Shown: piece by piece, positions 8,023 through 16,375 of the stretch
How the letters are laid out: each line of letters starts with the position of its first letter
Position numbering within the stretch: position 1 is the stretch's first letter
The notes under the pieces: model-generated
Told to the model about the DNA's origin: nothing
Databases searched by the model: none
What the model saw: only the letters and a program-made list of their open reading frames with translations
Source: Cellulosimicrobium cellulans
GTDB taxonomy: Bacteria > Actinomycetota > Actinomycetes > Actinomycetales > Cellulomonadaceae
Length of the DNA stretch: 64,000 nucleotides
Direction: 5' to 3'
NCBI RefSeq assembly: GCF_006539945.1
Contig: NZ_BJNZ01000007.1
Coordinates: forward strand, 62,001 to 126,000
Program-made: the position numbers and the translations under genes

Positions 8023-9587
8023 CGTGCTGCCTCCCTGCTTCCGTTCCGAACCGATGCCGTCGTGTGCGCCTTCCACTGCGCGTACTCGCGGGCGCGTGCT
8101 GCGGCAGCATCGGCCAGGGCCTTGTCGCCCGGGTTGGTCCACCCGGAGCCCTCGTAGATCCAGGAACCGACGACGAGGGTCGTCTCGTCGTCCTCGGCGA
8201 GCAGGCGCGCTTCGAGGTCGGCGACGTCCATCGGCGTCCCGTCGCGCTCGGCGTCGGCCTTGAGCCGCTGGAACCTCATGCGGGCCCGGCGCAACCGTCC
8301 GAGCGGGATCGAGTAGCGCCGCGACTTGCTCGAGAAGTGCCCGCGGAAGCCGAGCATGTGCGCCCACTTCGCGAGCAGCCGGTACGGGCTGTCCGCGCAC
8401 TGTCCGCAGACGCAGCCCTCGTCGTCCTCCGGGTCGGGCCCGGCGAGACCACGGCACGCGGTGCGGGCGCGCTCGGCGAGCCACCGGCACGTGCGGACCA
8501 TGCGCTGGTGGTGCGGGCGCGGTGTGGCGAGGTCGGTGCCGGTGCCCTTGGTCGAGTACTTCGCGAGGTAGCCGGCCACCTGCTCGGGACGCAGGTCGTC
8601 GGAGCCGTCGTCGTTCTCCGGTACGCCAGTGCGCACGCACCGCACGTCGAGCTGCGTACCGAAGCGCAGCACGCGCGGGACGTCCGCACCGTCCACCGGA
8701 GGAGCCGTGACGACCACCGCTCGAGCGGCAGCCCGCGCCGCGTGCGCGAGGGTCGACCCGTCGAGGAGAGCGGGGCTGCCCGGGCCGTCGGGACCGTCGA
8801 GCCGGATGAGGGCGTGGAAGTGCACGAGGCCGCGAACCTGGTACTCGGCGACCTTCGCGAACTGCACCGAGGCCACCGTCCCGAGCGTCGATTCGCGGAC
8901 GCCCAGAGCCTCGGCGACCTGGCGACGCAGCGCGATCGTGAAGCGCCGCCACAGCTCCGGGGCGTGCCACTGCCACAAGACGGCCGAGTGCCAGTCGTAG
9001 CAGGCATCGCACAGCGGCGACCCGACGACAGGGTCGGTGTCGGCGTGCTGCGCGGTGCACCCGCGCGGACGCCCGTGCGGGCACGTCCCGGTGCCCTGCG
9101 GTCGGCAGCGCGCGTACCTTCCGTGCTTGGCCCGGGTGCCGTGGACGTGACCGAACGACGGTGCGGTCAGCGTCGCGAAGACGAGCGGGTTGTCCGCGAC
9201 GGTCGCCGGGACGGTTTTACCGCCCAAGAGGCCCGCTCGGATCATCTCGAACGTGTCGCGCGCGTAGACGCGAGAGCAGGCCGGGCAGACGGACTCGCGC
9301 CGGTTGCCGCACGCCCGGTACAGCACGCCGAGCGGCGCGTCGTCGGAGCTGAACTGCGACAGCACCTCGCCCGTGGCAGCGTCGACGGTGGTCGAGGACC
9401 CTCGCAGCCGGATCGGGTGCGAGCAGAAGCCCGTGCGGGCGGCGGCGTCCGAGAACGCGGCAGCGGTGCGTTCGCGCAGCCGTACGACGATCCCAGCGAC
9501 CGCCGCCGGGGTGAGGTTCCCGAGGTCGAGCGGGGCGTCCAGCCCGAACCCCGGGAACCCACCCTGCGCGGGAGCGACGTCAGTCAT
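8019..9587 (-). CDS. AICE replication initiator (RepSA-like, HUH rolling-circle)
   Basis: 522 residues. Cysteine pairs in the N-terminal third (VCPACSRVYARD and later CDAC, CGQC) suggest zinc binding. The HUH metal motif is HFHAL in VRGLVHFHALIRLDG, and the likely catalytic tyrosine lies in VAGYLAKYSTKG. It would nick the element origin to replicate the excised circle before transfer. I chose the ATG at 9585-9587, which gives the typical N-terminus MTDVAPAQ; it overlaps the TraB stop by 8 nt. Upstream extension of the open frame is shadow. Confidence 0.9.
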   Translation of the reverse strand: MTDVAPAQGGFPGFGLDAPLDLGNLTPAAVAGIVVRLRERTAAAFSDAAARTGFCSHPIRLRGSSTTVDAATGEVLSQFSSDDAPLGVLYRACGNRRESVCPACSRVYARDTFEMIRAGLLGGKTVPATVADNPLVFATLTAPSFGHVHGTRAKHGRYARCRPQGTGTCPHGRPRGCTAQHADTDPVVGSPLCDACYDWHSAVLWQWHAPELWRRFTIALRRQVAEALGVRESTLGTVASVQFAKVAEYQVRGLVHFHALIRLDGPDGPGSPALLDGSTLAHAARAAARAVVVTAPPVDGADVPRVLRFGTQLDVRCVRTGVPENDDGSDDLRPEQVAGYLAKYSTKGTGTDLATPRPHHQRMVRTCRWLAERARTACRGLAGPDPEDDEGCVCGQCADSPYRLLAKWAHMLGFRGHFSSKSRRYSIPLGRLRRARMRFQRLKADAERDGTPMDVADLEARLLAEDDETTLVVGSWIYEGSGWTNPGDKALADAAAARAREYAQWKAHTTASVRNGSREAAR

Positions 9588-11091
9588 CCGACGCCTCAGC
9601 GGCGGACGTCGTGCGGGTCGCCGTCTCGCGCGGCTTGCGAGGAGACCGCGGCTTGCGCGGTGCACGCGGGACCCGCTGCTCCTCGGCTGGGACCCGCGTG
9701 GGCGTGGTCGCCTTGTCGTCAGCATTGGGAGTCGGCGGGCCGACGAAGAGCGGCGGCGGCACGTACCGGTCAGGCGCCGGGTACGTCTCGGCGACCATCC
9801 GGATGAACGTGTCCTCCCAGAAGTCCGCTCGCACTCGCTCCACGTTCCCGTCGTCCGCGACCACGTAGCCCGTGCCGGGGAGGGCCGGGCTGATCTGGTG
9901 TGCGGGTGCGACGTCGGCCATGCCCTCGCCGAGCACCATCGCCGTCTCGGACGCCGACCGCAGCCGCAGCGCGACGGTCTGCGTGAACAGGCCACGCATC
10001 GCCACAGTCTCCTTGCGCGGGTCCTGCACGAACGCGACGACGAGCACGCCGAGCGCCCGGCCCTGCGTGAGAACGCGCCGCAGTAGGTCCGATGCCTCGC
10101 TCTGCACCTGCTTGGACGCGTACGCGGTGAGGACGGCGAGCTCGTCGATGAGGAGCACGTGCACCGGGTCCCCCGGCGTCGGCACAAAGTCCCGCGTCCG
10201 CCCGTACATGGCGCGCTGCCGCTGGTCGACGACGGCGAGCAGGTCACGTAGCGCATCCACGGCTTGGTGCTCGTCCGTGCTGACCCGGTAGAAGAGCCGG
10301 TCACCCATGCCGATCTCGATGCCGCCCTTGAGGTCGATGCCCCAGAGCCGCACGAGGCCCGCCTGCACGGCCGGGGCGAGGTTCCCTGCGATGCCCCAGA
10401 AGATGGACCCCTTGCCGGAGCCGGAGCAGCCGACGACGAGCGTCTGCAGCCCGCGCAGCGTGAGTCGCCACCGGTTGCCGTCCTGGATGCGGCCGAGCTG
10501 CACCCCGGTCGGGTCGACGTCGTTCGGGATCGTCGCGTAGAGCGGCTGGTCGAGGAGGTCGGCCATCGTCAGCACGATGTCGAGCACCCCGGGCCGCACG
10601 CGACGGCTCGTCGACGCCTCGGCGCCCATGATCGTGCCGACCGCCTCGACGGCACCGCGCAGGTCGTCGAGCGTCTGACCCGAACGGGCGCGCACACGGA
10701 TCGTCAGCGTGTTGTCGCGTGCCCGGACGTGGAGCAGCCGCGGAACGGTCCGGTTCTCCCGGACAACCCGGTCGGCGAGCCCGCAGGACTCCGCCATCGA
10801 CGGCCACTGCCGACGCACGAACCGCCGCCACCGATGACGACGCAGCGGACCGCCGAGCAAAGGCTCGTACGTCATCGGGCTGAACACCGCCCAGAACGCG
10901 CGGACCAGGTTCCACGCTGGGACAGACCAGTAGAGCGCCGCCGACAGCACCCCGTAGCCGAGGAGACCGACCACGCCGCCCACGAACAGCGCCGCCGCGA
11001 TCCACCGCCACGCCCGAACGGTCCACCGCAGCGCGAGCCACAGAGCCGACAGGACGCGGCGGACGCCCTGCCAGAGTCGCGCGGTGATCAC
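9580..11091 (-). CDS. FtsK/SpoIIIE-type translocase (TraB-like conjugal transfer protein)
   Basis: 503 residues. Two hydrophobic stretches between about residues 25 and 75 anchor it in the membrane. The motor follows, with Walker A VVGCSGSGKGS and Walker B VLLIDELAVL; PALPGTGYV and a basic Pro/Arg/Thr-rich tail end the protein. In AICEs a single protein of this type moves double-stranded DNA between mycelial cells. GTG start overlapping the Pra stop by 4 nt. This family replaces a type IV secretion system, and no other mating-pair genes are seen. Confidence 0.92.
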   Translation of the reverse strand: MITARLWQGVRRVLSALWLALRWTVRAWRWIAAALFVGGVVGLLGYGVLSAALYWSVPAWNLVRAFWAVFSPMTYEPLLGGPLRRHRWRRFVRRQWPSMAESCGLADRVVRENRTVPRLLHVRARDNTLTIRVRARSGQTLDDLRGAVEAVGTIMGAEASTSRRVRPGVLDIVLTMADLLDQPLYATIPNDVDPTGVQLGRIQDGNRWRLTLRGLQTLVVGCSGSGKGSIFWGIAGNLAPAVQAGLVRLWGIDLKGGIEIGMGDRLFYRVSTDEHQAVDALRDLLAVVDQRQRAMYGRTRDFVPTPGDPVHVLLIDELAVLTAYASKQVQSEASDLLRRVLTQGRALGVLVVAFVQDPRKETVAMRGLFTQTVALRLRSASETAMVLGEGMADVAPAHQISPALPGTGYVVADDGNVERVRADFWEDTFIRMVAETYPAPDRYVPPPLFVGPPTPNADDKATTPTRVPAEEQRVPRAPRKPRSPRKPRETATRTTSAAEASDD

Positions 11092-11519
11092 GCCGCCGCC
11101 TTCGGGCCGGCCTTCGCCGCGTCACGGGCCTGACCGGGCGCGACGAGCTCAGTCGCCCGGAACGACCAGGCGATGCGCGGGCGCATCCCGTTGTCGTCGA
11201 CGTAGGGGAGGGCCGTCAGCCCCACGAACTCGACGGGCGTCCACGGGAACCCGGACTTGTTCTCCGGCGGGACCGGCTGGTACTTCGCGGCGAACTTCAC
11301 CGTCACGCCGATCTCCTTGCGGCCGGCGTCCTCGTCACCGTCGATGACGACGCACTGCCACAGCGGCAGGCCCGTCTCCTTGTCGTGCTGCTGCGGGCGC
11401 GTCCCGTCCGGTCGCTGCGCCGCGTTGAAGTCCGCCACGGGCTCTACCTCCCCGCGCAGGAACGCGCCCTTCGGGAACGCCACCGAGTGCTCGATCTCGA
11501 ACCGCTGCTTCATCGCCAT
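11088..11519 (-). CDS. Pra-like activator of element replication, integration and excision
   Basis: 143 residues, acidic/beta-rich. The block DKETGLPLWQCVVIDGDEDAG and PVPPENKSGFPWTPVEFVGLTALPYVDDNG match what I know of the pSAM2 Pra family. A GGAGCT site precedes the ATG at 11517-11519. First gene of the transfer/replication operon and transcribed divergently from the GntR regulator, as expected for the switch that turns the element on. Recognition is from memory of the family; no domain of known structure is evident. Confidence 0.7.
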   Translation of the reverse strand: MAMKQRFEIEHSVAFPKGAFLRGEVEPVADFNAAQRPDGTRPQQHDKETGLPLWQCVVIDGDEDAGRKEIGVTVKFAAKYQPVPPENKSGFPWTPVEFVGLTALPYVDDNGMRPRIAWSFRATELVAPGQARDAAKAGPKAAA

Positions 11520-11576
11520 GTTGGTAGCTCCTTCGCCATGTGCCCGGCTGGACCGGGCTGACCACTCTGGGATAGA

Positions 11577-11622
11577 GGTGGTTCTAACAAGAACGTAGCA
11601 GACATGAGCAGATAGAACCACC
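11577..11622. promoter_or_regulatory. inverted repeat in divergent AICE control region
   Basis: GGTGGTTCTA (11577-11586) and TAGAACCACC (11613-11622) form a perfect 10-bp inverted repeat with 26 nt between, in the 167-nt gap between the Pra-led operon and the GntR gene. It is a plausible operator for the GntR/KorA-like repressor. A TTGACG at 11641-11646 with CTTAAG 17 bp downstream could be the promoter of the regulator. Confidence 0.55.
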
Positions 11623-11686
11623 CCTAACCCCCCAAAGTCGTTGACGGAGCTGTTAGCACTACCCTTAAGCGCAAGGAGGTGAGGTT

Positions 11687-12454
11687 GTGGCACACGGCTA
11701 CCGGGAGCTCGCGGGCATCCTGAGGGAGGGCATCCAGCGCGGTGACTACCCGCCGGGCTCAACGCTGCCCAAGCAGGCAGACCTCGCCCGGGACTACGCG
11801 GTCAACATCAAGACCGTCCGCAACGCTGTAGCGCTTCTGGAGTCCGAAGGCCTCGTCACGCCCGTGCGTCGGCGTGGAACCGTCGTCCGGTCACGTCCTC
11901 CGATGCGTCGCCTCGGTGTGGAGCGCTACGCGAAGAGCAACTGGAAGTTCGGAGACCGTGTCGCGTTCATCGCTGACCGGGACGCCAACGGGCAGACGTG
12001 GGACCGTAACGACCAGACGCAGACGGTCGAGAGGATCGCGGCGCCGGCGCACGTTGCCGAGGCGCTCCAACTTGATCCCGGGTCCGACGTTTACGCTCGC
12101 GCGCGCGTCGTGCGCCACGAGGGCCACCCCACGCATACGCTCACGAGCTACTACCGAGCAGAAGACGTGGAGGGCACGCCGCTGGTCGACCCGGCACCGG
12201 GACCGGCCGGACGCGGGGGAGGGTTTGCCGTCCTCACTCTCCAAGGACTTGAGCCCGACCAGATCACCGAAACTCTGACGGCGCGCATGCCCACGCCGGA
12301 CGAGTCGGCCCAGCTCAAGTTGCCAGTCGGCGAGCCCGTCATGGTGCTTCACCGCACCACGCGGTCTAAGGAGGGGCGGGTCGTCGAGTACGCCGAAGGT
12401 GTTCACGCGGCCTCGAGGTTCGCCTGGACCTACACCTTCACGATGCCAGACTGA
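11687..12454 (+). CDS. GntR-family regulator with UTRA domain (KorA-like AICE repressor)
   Basis: 255 residues. N-terminal winged helix (residues 4-70: LREGIQRGDYPPGSTLPKQADLARDYAVNIKTVRNAVALLESEGLV), then a UTRA ligand-binding-type domain with HEGHPTHTLTSYYRAED. GTG start with a strong AAGGAGGT site 7 nt upstream. Divergent from the transfer operon, it occupies the place of KorSA/TraR repressors. The YdcF-like gene starts 13 nt after its stop, so the first cargo gene is probably co-transcribed with it. Confidence 0.88.
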   Translation: MAHGYRELAGILREGIQRGDYPPGSTLPKQADLARDYAVNIKTVRNAVALLESEGLVTPVRRRGTVVRSRPPMRRLGVERYAKSNWKFGDRVAFIADRDANGQTWDRNDQTQTVERIAAPAHVAEALQLDPGSDVYARARVVRHEGHPTHTLTSYYRAEDVEGTPLVDPAPGPAGRGGGFAVLTLQGLEPDQITETLTARMPTPDESAQLKLPVGEPVMVLHRTTRSKEGRVVEYAEGVHAASRFAWTYTFTMPD

Positions 12455-12467
12455 CGAGAGGTCGCCC

Positions 12468-13118
12468 ATGAGCGTGATGGATGACGCCCAGATCCTCTGG
12501 GACTACCACCAACTGCACCACGAGCCCCGGAACACCGATATTGCGATCGGCCTCGGCAGCCACGACATCGGCGTCGCCGAGCATGCGGCAGAACTCTGGC
12601 ACGAAGGTCGCTTCCCGCTCATCGTATTCACCGGAGCAAACGCGCCCACGACCATCGACGTGTTCCCTCGTGGTGAAGCAGTCCACTATGCACAGCGCGC
12701 ACAAGATCTAGGGGTACCTGCAGACGCCGTCTTGACGGAAACACGCGCAACCAACACCGGGGAGAACTTTGTTCTTACGCGCGAGTTGTTAGATCGACTT
12801 GGAATTAGACCAGCGTCGGCCACGGTCTTCACTCGGCCATACCAACAGCGCAGGGCGATTGCTACCGCGAGGAAAGTGTGGCCCGAAATCGACGTTGTTG
12901 GCGCGGCTCGCGCACAATCCCTTGAAGGCTACATCTCCGATCTCAATGATGCGGAGCGCGTGCTCAATATGCTCGTGGGAGACACTCAGCGGATCTGGCT
13001 ATATGCCGAGAAGGGCTTCGCGGTTCCACAGCCCATGCCTGAGGTAGTGCGCGAAGCGTATGGACGCCTTGTTGAGGCAGGCTACACAAGTCGGTTGATT
13101 CGCGAGGAAACAGAGTAG
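12468..13118 (+). CDS. YdcF/SanA-like DUF218 protein (AICE cargo)
   Basis: 216 residues, no signal peptide or membrane helix. DUF218 hallmarks: GLGSHDIGVAEHAAELW, PLIVFTGAN, GEAVHYAQRAQDLGVPADAVLTETRATNTGENF, and ATVFTRPYQQRRA. YdcF binds S-adenosylmethionine in E. coli, but the reaction is unknown; soluble short forms like this are common in actinobacteria. GAGAG lies before the ATG. Its link to the downstream DUF262-HEPN pair may be only positional, since a separate promoter seems to lie at its 3' end. Confidence 0.8.
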   Translation: MSVMDDAQILWDYHQLHHEPRNTDIAIGLGSHDIGVAEHAAELWHEGRFPLIVFTGANAPTTIDVFPRGEAVHYAQRAQDLGVPADAVLTETRATNTGENFVLTRELLDRLGIRPASATVFTRPYQQRRAIATARKVWPEIDVVGAARAQSLEGYISDLNDAERVLNMLVGDTQRIWLYAEKGFAVPQPMPEVVREAYGRLVEAGYTSRLIREETE

Positions 13119-13162
13119 AATGGTGAAGAACCAAGCAACACGAAGCGAGCAGAGCTGCTCGC
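13095..13162 (+). promoter_or_regulatory. putative promoter and palindrome before the DUF262-HEPN pair
   Basis: TTGATT (13095-13100) and TAGAAT (13116-13121, overlapping the YdcF stop codon) resemble -35 and -10 boxes with 15-bp spacing. Downstream, GCGAGCAG (13145-13152), AG, and CTGCTCGC (13155-13162) form a perfect 18-bp palindrome about 30 bp before the DUF262 ATG. The palindrome could be an operator or an RNA hairpin. Confidence 0.5.
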
Positions 13163-13193
13163 CGCAACTGAACCGCAGGCACTTGGAGATTTC

Positions 13194-14405
13194 ATGACCG
13201 CAGAACTTCTTCCAGGGGAAAGGCTCGATCTGAGTGACCCGAAACCACCAGAAGCGATCCACGTATCTGACGAGGACATCGTAGCTCGATACACGAGCGG
13301 AGAGATCCGAATCGTAACCGACCAGGCGCGGACGCAGCTTGCCGAGCTTCCGACCGTCCTAGCGTCGGGACGCTGGGAACTTCAGCCGGATTTCCAGCGC
13401 CGAAGCCGATGGGACGCTGGGAAGCAGTCCAGGCTTATTGAGTCGTTCATCATGAACGTTCCCGTACCGCCGATATTTCTCTATGAGTATGAGTACTCTA
13501 AGCACGAAGTGATGGATGGGCTTCAAAGGCTCACGGCGCTGGACGCCTTCTATGGCAATCGTCTTCGACTAACGGGTCTTGAGTACTGGAAGGAACTTGA
13601 GGGCCGCACTTACGACGAGTTGCCTCTACAACTCCGTCAGGGTATTGATCGACGTTATCTCTCTAGCATCGTCTTGCTGTATGAAACTGCGCAGAATGCG
13701 GCGGAAGCTGAGCGCTTGAAGGAGTTGGTCTTCGAGCGCATCAATAGCGGTGGTGAGCGTCTCGAGAGGCAGGAGTCACGAAACGCGCTTAGCAAGGGTG
13801 TGCTGAATGACGTTCTGCCCAAGCTCGCGAGGACGGCAAGCTTTTGCCGGATGTGGGGAATCCCCGAACCGGATGCCGAAGAAGTCGCCACTGGTCGGCT
13901 TGCGCCGGAGGTGCTGCAAAACGAGCGGTACCGCCAGATGGAGGACGTCGAGATGGTCCTCCGCTTCTACGCGCACCGTCAGCGCGGCGCGGACGTGCCG
14001 AGGAGGCTTGGAGACCTGCTCGACGAGTACTGGCGTTCGGCGAACCAGAACTACTCCCTTGGACTGGTCGAGGAGATTGGTAGCATCTTCGTCGCTACGT
14101 CAAACCTTGCTGAGAACGTACTGGGTGAGCGCGCGTTCTTTATCCGGCGGGATCGCAACGGTGTGCGCTCCTGGGTGCCGCGACCTACGCTTCTTGCCTA
14201 CGACTCAATTATGGCCGCGTTCAGCAAGTTCCTTGCCCACGCCGAAGTCCTCATCGAAAAGAGCGCGATCGTACGGGCCGGCTTGGAGCGCCTATACGAC
14301 GAGAACGCGGCTTCGTTCGACGGCCGCCGCACCGACCCGATCGATGTGGCTCGCCGTGACGAACTGATCGAGTCATTCCTTCAAAGCGTGGTTGACGAGC
14401 AGTAA
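13194..14405 (+). CDS. DUF262 (ParB/GmrSD-like nuclease-fold) protein
   Basis: 403 residues. DUF262 core in the first half: LQPDFQRRSRWDAGKQSRLIESF at about 63-85, the PVPPIFLYE strand near 90-98, and a DGLQRL motif (108-113; usually DGQQRL), the nucleotide-binding/nuclease signature of this ParB-like fold; FERINSGGERL at 180-190. The C-terminal half is helical and unrecognised. In GmrSD-type proteins this domain uses NTP to drive DNA cleavage; alone it may act as sensor or regulator. Lower GC than the chromosome. The stop overlaps the next ATG as TAATG, so the HEPN protein is co-translated. Confidence 0.88.
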   Translation: MTAELLPGERLDLSDPKPPEAIHVSDEDIVARYTSGEIRIVTDQARTQLAELPTVLASGRWELQPDFQRRSRWDAGKQSRLIESFIMNVPVPPIFLYEYEYSKHEVMDGLQRLTALDAFYGNRLRLTGLEYWKELEGRTYDELPLQLRQGIDRRYLSSIVLLYETAQNAAEAERLKELVFERINSGGERLERQESRNALSKGVLNDVLPKLARTASFCRMWGIPEPDAEEVATGRLAPEVLQNERYRQMEDVEMVLRFYAHRQRGADVPRRLGDLLDEYWRSANQNYSLGLVEEIGSIFVATSNLAENVLGERAFFIRRDRNGVRSWVPRPTLLAYDSIMAAFSKFLAHAEVLIEKSAIVRAGLERLYDENAASFDGRRTDPIDVARRDELIESFLQSVVDEQ

Positions 14406-15409
14406 TGCGCGTCGCGTTTGAGCCACTGGCGCTTGCCCGGCAGCGCCTGGCTGAGGAGTTCGATCTTTACGATCTGATTGTCGAGTCGATTGATAACGGG
14501 CGAATGCACACAGGGGGTGCCGCGCAGAAGTTGGCCCGGACCGCGCGGCGTTCTCTCTACGTGAACGTGATTATCGGCTGTTACGGTTTGATCGAGCAGA
14601 CGATCGACTTACTGGTAACGGCCACCGCGGAGTTGTATGGCAACATCTACCAAGCCAACGAGCGGCTGCCCGAAGTGGTCAAGACCAGTCATCGAGAACT
14701 TCTTCTCCGGTGTCTTGTCGAGGGCGATCGGGCACGAACCAGGAGTGCGGTCGCCGAACGCGTGGCCATCGCCGCATTGTCGGCCGAAACGTCAGCTGCG
14801 GTTTCCCTAGTCGGGGCGGTATTTACGCATTCGACCGCGAATTACCGGATAGGTCAGATCCGGGACTTGTTCAGGCGGCTGGATGTCTCTCTGGATGATC
14901 GGCTCAAGCCAGACGATCTGACGGTGCTCGATGCTCTCGGGTTTTCTTCATACGAGTCGTTTCTTGAGGACCTAGTGTCGCGGCGTAACGAGCTCGCACA
15001 CTCATACAATGATGATGGCATCCTAGATCGTGCTGCGCTCAAGAATGTGTCGCTCGTGACGATTGAGTTTCTCGATAAGGTCGCCTCCTTCGTTGGGGCA
15101 GAAGTGCTCATAAAGTTGGCAGAAGAGTCGCTCGTCGCGATCGGTCAAGTCGTTAGGTACTGGACAGGTCGCCTCGGAGTCGTCGTGACTTCCGGCTCGC
15201 TTAAAGTCGGAGATCGACTCACGATCGTCAAGGGGGATCGTGTCGCTGTACTAGAGGTAGAGTCTCTGATGAGTGAGGATGTCGCGGGATCAGAGTTTCA
15301 CTACGCGGATGCGGCATTGAACGTGTCAGTTGGCACGTCGGGAGCGTCCGAGTGGATGGTTTCTGGACGGGCATATTCGCTTCCGCATGACTGGCGCGAC
15401 GTTTGGTAG
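14405..15409 (+). CDS. MAE_28990/MAE_18760-type HEPN protein with EF-Tu domain-2-like C-terminus
   Basis: 334 residues. Helical HEPN domain over about 1-230 with the catalytic Rx4H motif RNELAH (Arg194, His199), the RNase signature of HEPN toxins and effectors. MAE_28990-type HEPN proteins are known to occur beside DUF262 proteins. Residues from about 250 (GRLGVVVTSGSLKVGDRLTI, then VLEVESLM and WMVSGRAYSLP) have the spacing of the beta-barrel domain 2 of translation GTPases; this part is my inference. Predicted activity: RNA cleavage under control of the DUF262 partner. It could be a toxin-antitoxin or phage-defence module; there is no direct evidence for either. Confidence 0.8.
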   Translation: MRVAFEPLALARQRLAEEFDLYDLIVESIDNGRMHTGGAAQKLARTARRSLYVNVIIGCYGLIEQTIDLLVTATAELYGNIYQANERLPEVVKTSHRELLLRCLVEGDRARTRSAVAERVAIAALSAETSAAVSLVGAVFTHSTANYRIGQIRDLFRRLDVSLDDRLKPDDLTVLDALGFSSYESFLEDLVSRRNELAHSYNDDGILDRAALKNVSLVTIEFLDKVASFVGAEVLIKLAEESLVAIGQVVRYWTGRLGVVVTSGSLKVGDRLTIVKGDRVAVLEVESLMSEDVAGSEFHYADAALNVSVGTSGASEWMVSGRAYSLPHDWRDVW

Positions 15410-15597
15410 AGCGAGGGATGGTCGTTACTGGTAGCTGGAGGAGCTCTGCGCGCGCCCAGCAAGCTCCGAAGTCGTGAGGAGTTTCCTTACTGACTCAAGG
15501 CGCGGCTCCGCCGCGCGGCCGCCGTCCGGCGGGGCCCCGCGCTCCGCTCGCAAGCTCGCTGCGCGCACCCCGCCGGGTCGCCAGCCGCAACGACGAA

Positions 15598-15626
15598 GGC
15601 GGCTCCGGAGCTCGTCCGGAACCGCC
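15598..15626. terminator. hairpin between convergent cargo genes
   Basis: GGCGGCTCCGGA (15598-15609) pairs with TCCGGAACCGCC (15615-15626) with one mismatch. It lies between the HEPN gene (plus, ends 15409) and the minus-strand gene ending at 15677, suiting bidirectional termination. The rest of 15410-15676 holds further GC-rich palindromes (around 15490-15585) and no gene. Confidence 0.6.
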
Positions 15627-15676
15627 TCACGCCTTGCACTTCACCCTTCGTGCCCGTCGCCCGTCGCCACTCGTCT

Positions 15677-16051
15677 TCACGCCATGCTCGACCACCACGC
15701 CTCATCCCGCGATGCCGTCTCCAGCGCCTCTCTACGAGCTCGGACGTGCTCGGTGAACCGGTCTGGGAGGCGGACGGCGTGGTCCTCTACGTAGTGCCGC
15801 AGGCCTTCGGGCCAGACGAACGTCCCGTCCGTGAACTCGAGATTGCCGTTCCGCTGTCCGCACATCCGGCACGTAGACCAACCCATGTATGCCCGGGCGA
15901 CGTGACCACGAGCGAGGTAGTCGGTGACCATCTCGCGATCCTCGGCGTCCCACTCGGTGTCGACGAAACGGGCCGGATCAGGCCAGCCCGGTCGCGTGTG
16001 CGGCCCGTCCCAGTAGCCGATGACCGTCAGGGTCGTGTTGTGCACCTGCAT
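15677..16051 (-). CDS. conserved hypothetical protein with CxxC motif (AICE cargo)
   Basis: 124 residues. Reads as a genuine protein: WPDPARFVDTEWDAEDREMVTDYLARGHVARAYMGWSTCRMCG, then FTDGTFVWPEGLRHYVEDHAVRLPDRF. Similar small proteins with a CxxCG pair and the WPEGLxHYV block are widespread hypotheticals in actinobacteria (from memory). The single CRMCG pair could hold half of a metal site. Start taken as the ATG at 16049-16051 with GGAGAGG just before it; a GTG one codon upstream is also possible. Function unknown. Confidence 0.65.
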   Translation of the reverse strand: MQVHNTTLTVIGYWDGPHTRPGWPDPARFVDTEWDAEDREMVTDYLARGHVARAYMGWSTCRMCGQRNGNLEFTDGTFVWPEGLRHYVEDHAVRLPDRFTEHVRARREALETASRDEAWWSSMA

Positions 16052-16078
16052 CACCTCTCCATCCGGCCCCGTACCGAC

Positions 16079-16187
16079 AGCCGAGCATCCGGCCGGCTCC
16101 GGCCCGCGTCAAGGGCGCCTGCGGCGTCGCTGCGCGATGGCCTACGGCCACCCTTGACCCGGACCTCCGCCGACCTCCTGTGCTCCG
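16079..16187. repeat. ~108-nt structured repeat, copy inside the AICE
   Basis: This stretch matches 17037-17143 over its whole length (shared blocks AGCCGAGCATCC, CGGCGTCGCTGCG, CTACGGCCACCC and GGACCTCCGCC), at roughly three-quarters identity by eye. GTCAAGGG (16108-16115) pairs with CCCTTGAC (16151-16158). In the other copy both arms differ together. The rest of the 16052-16375 gap shows no gene. Confidence 0.75.
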
Positions 16188-16375
16188 CTATCGGTTCGGC
16201 GCCTCCGAGTGTCCCCACCGCGGTGCGCTGCACGAGTCCACCGGTATGCCTCCGTTTTGACCGCCGCACAGGTGCCGCCGACCACAACCCGGTGCGAGGT
16301 GCGTCCATGCGACGGTGCAGGTCAGAGGCAAATTCCGGCGTTGTCGACCGAGGGCATGGAAGCGGACCATCCAAG

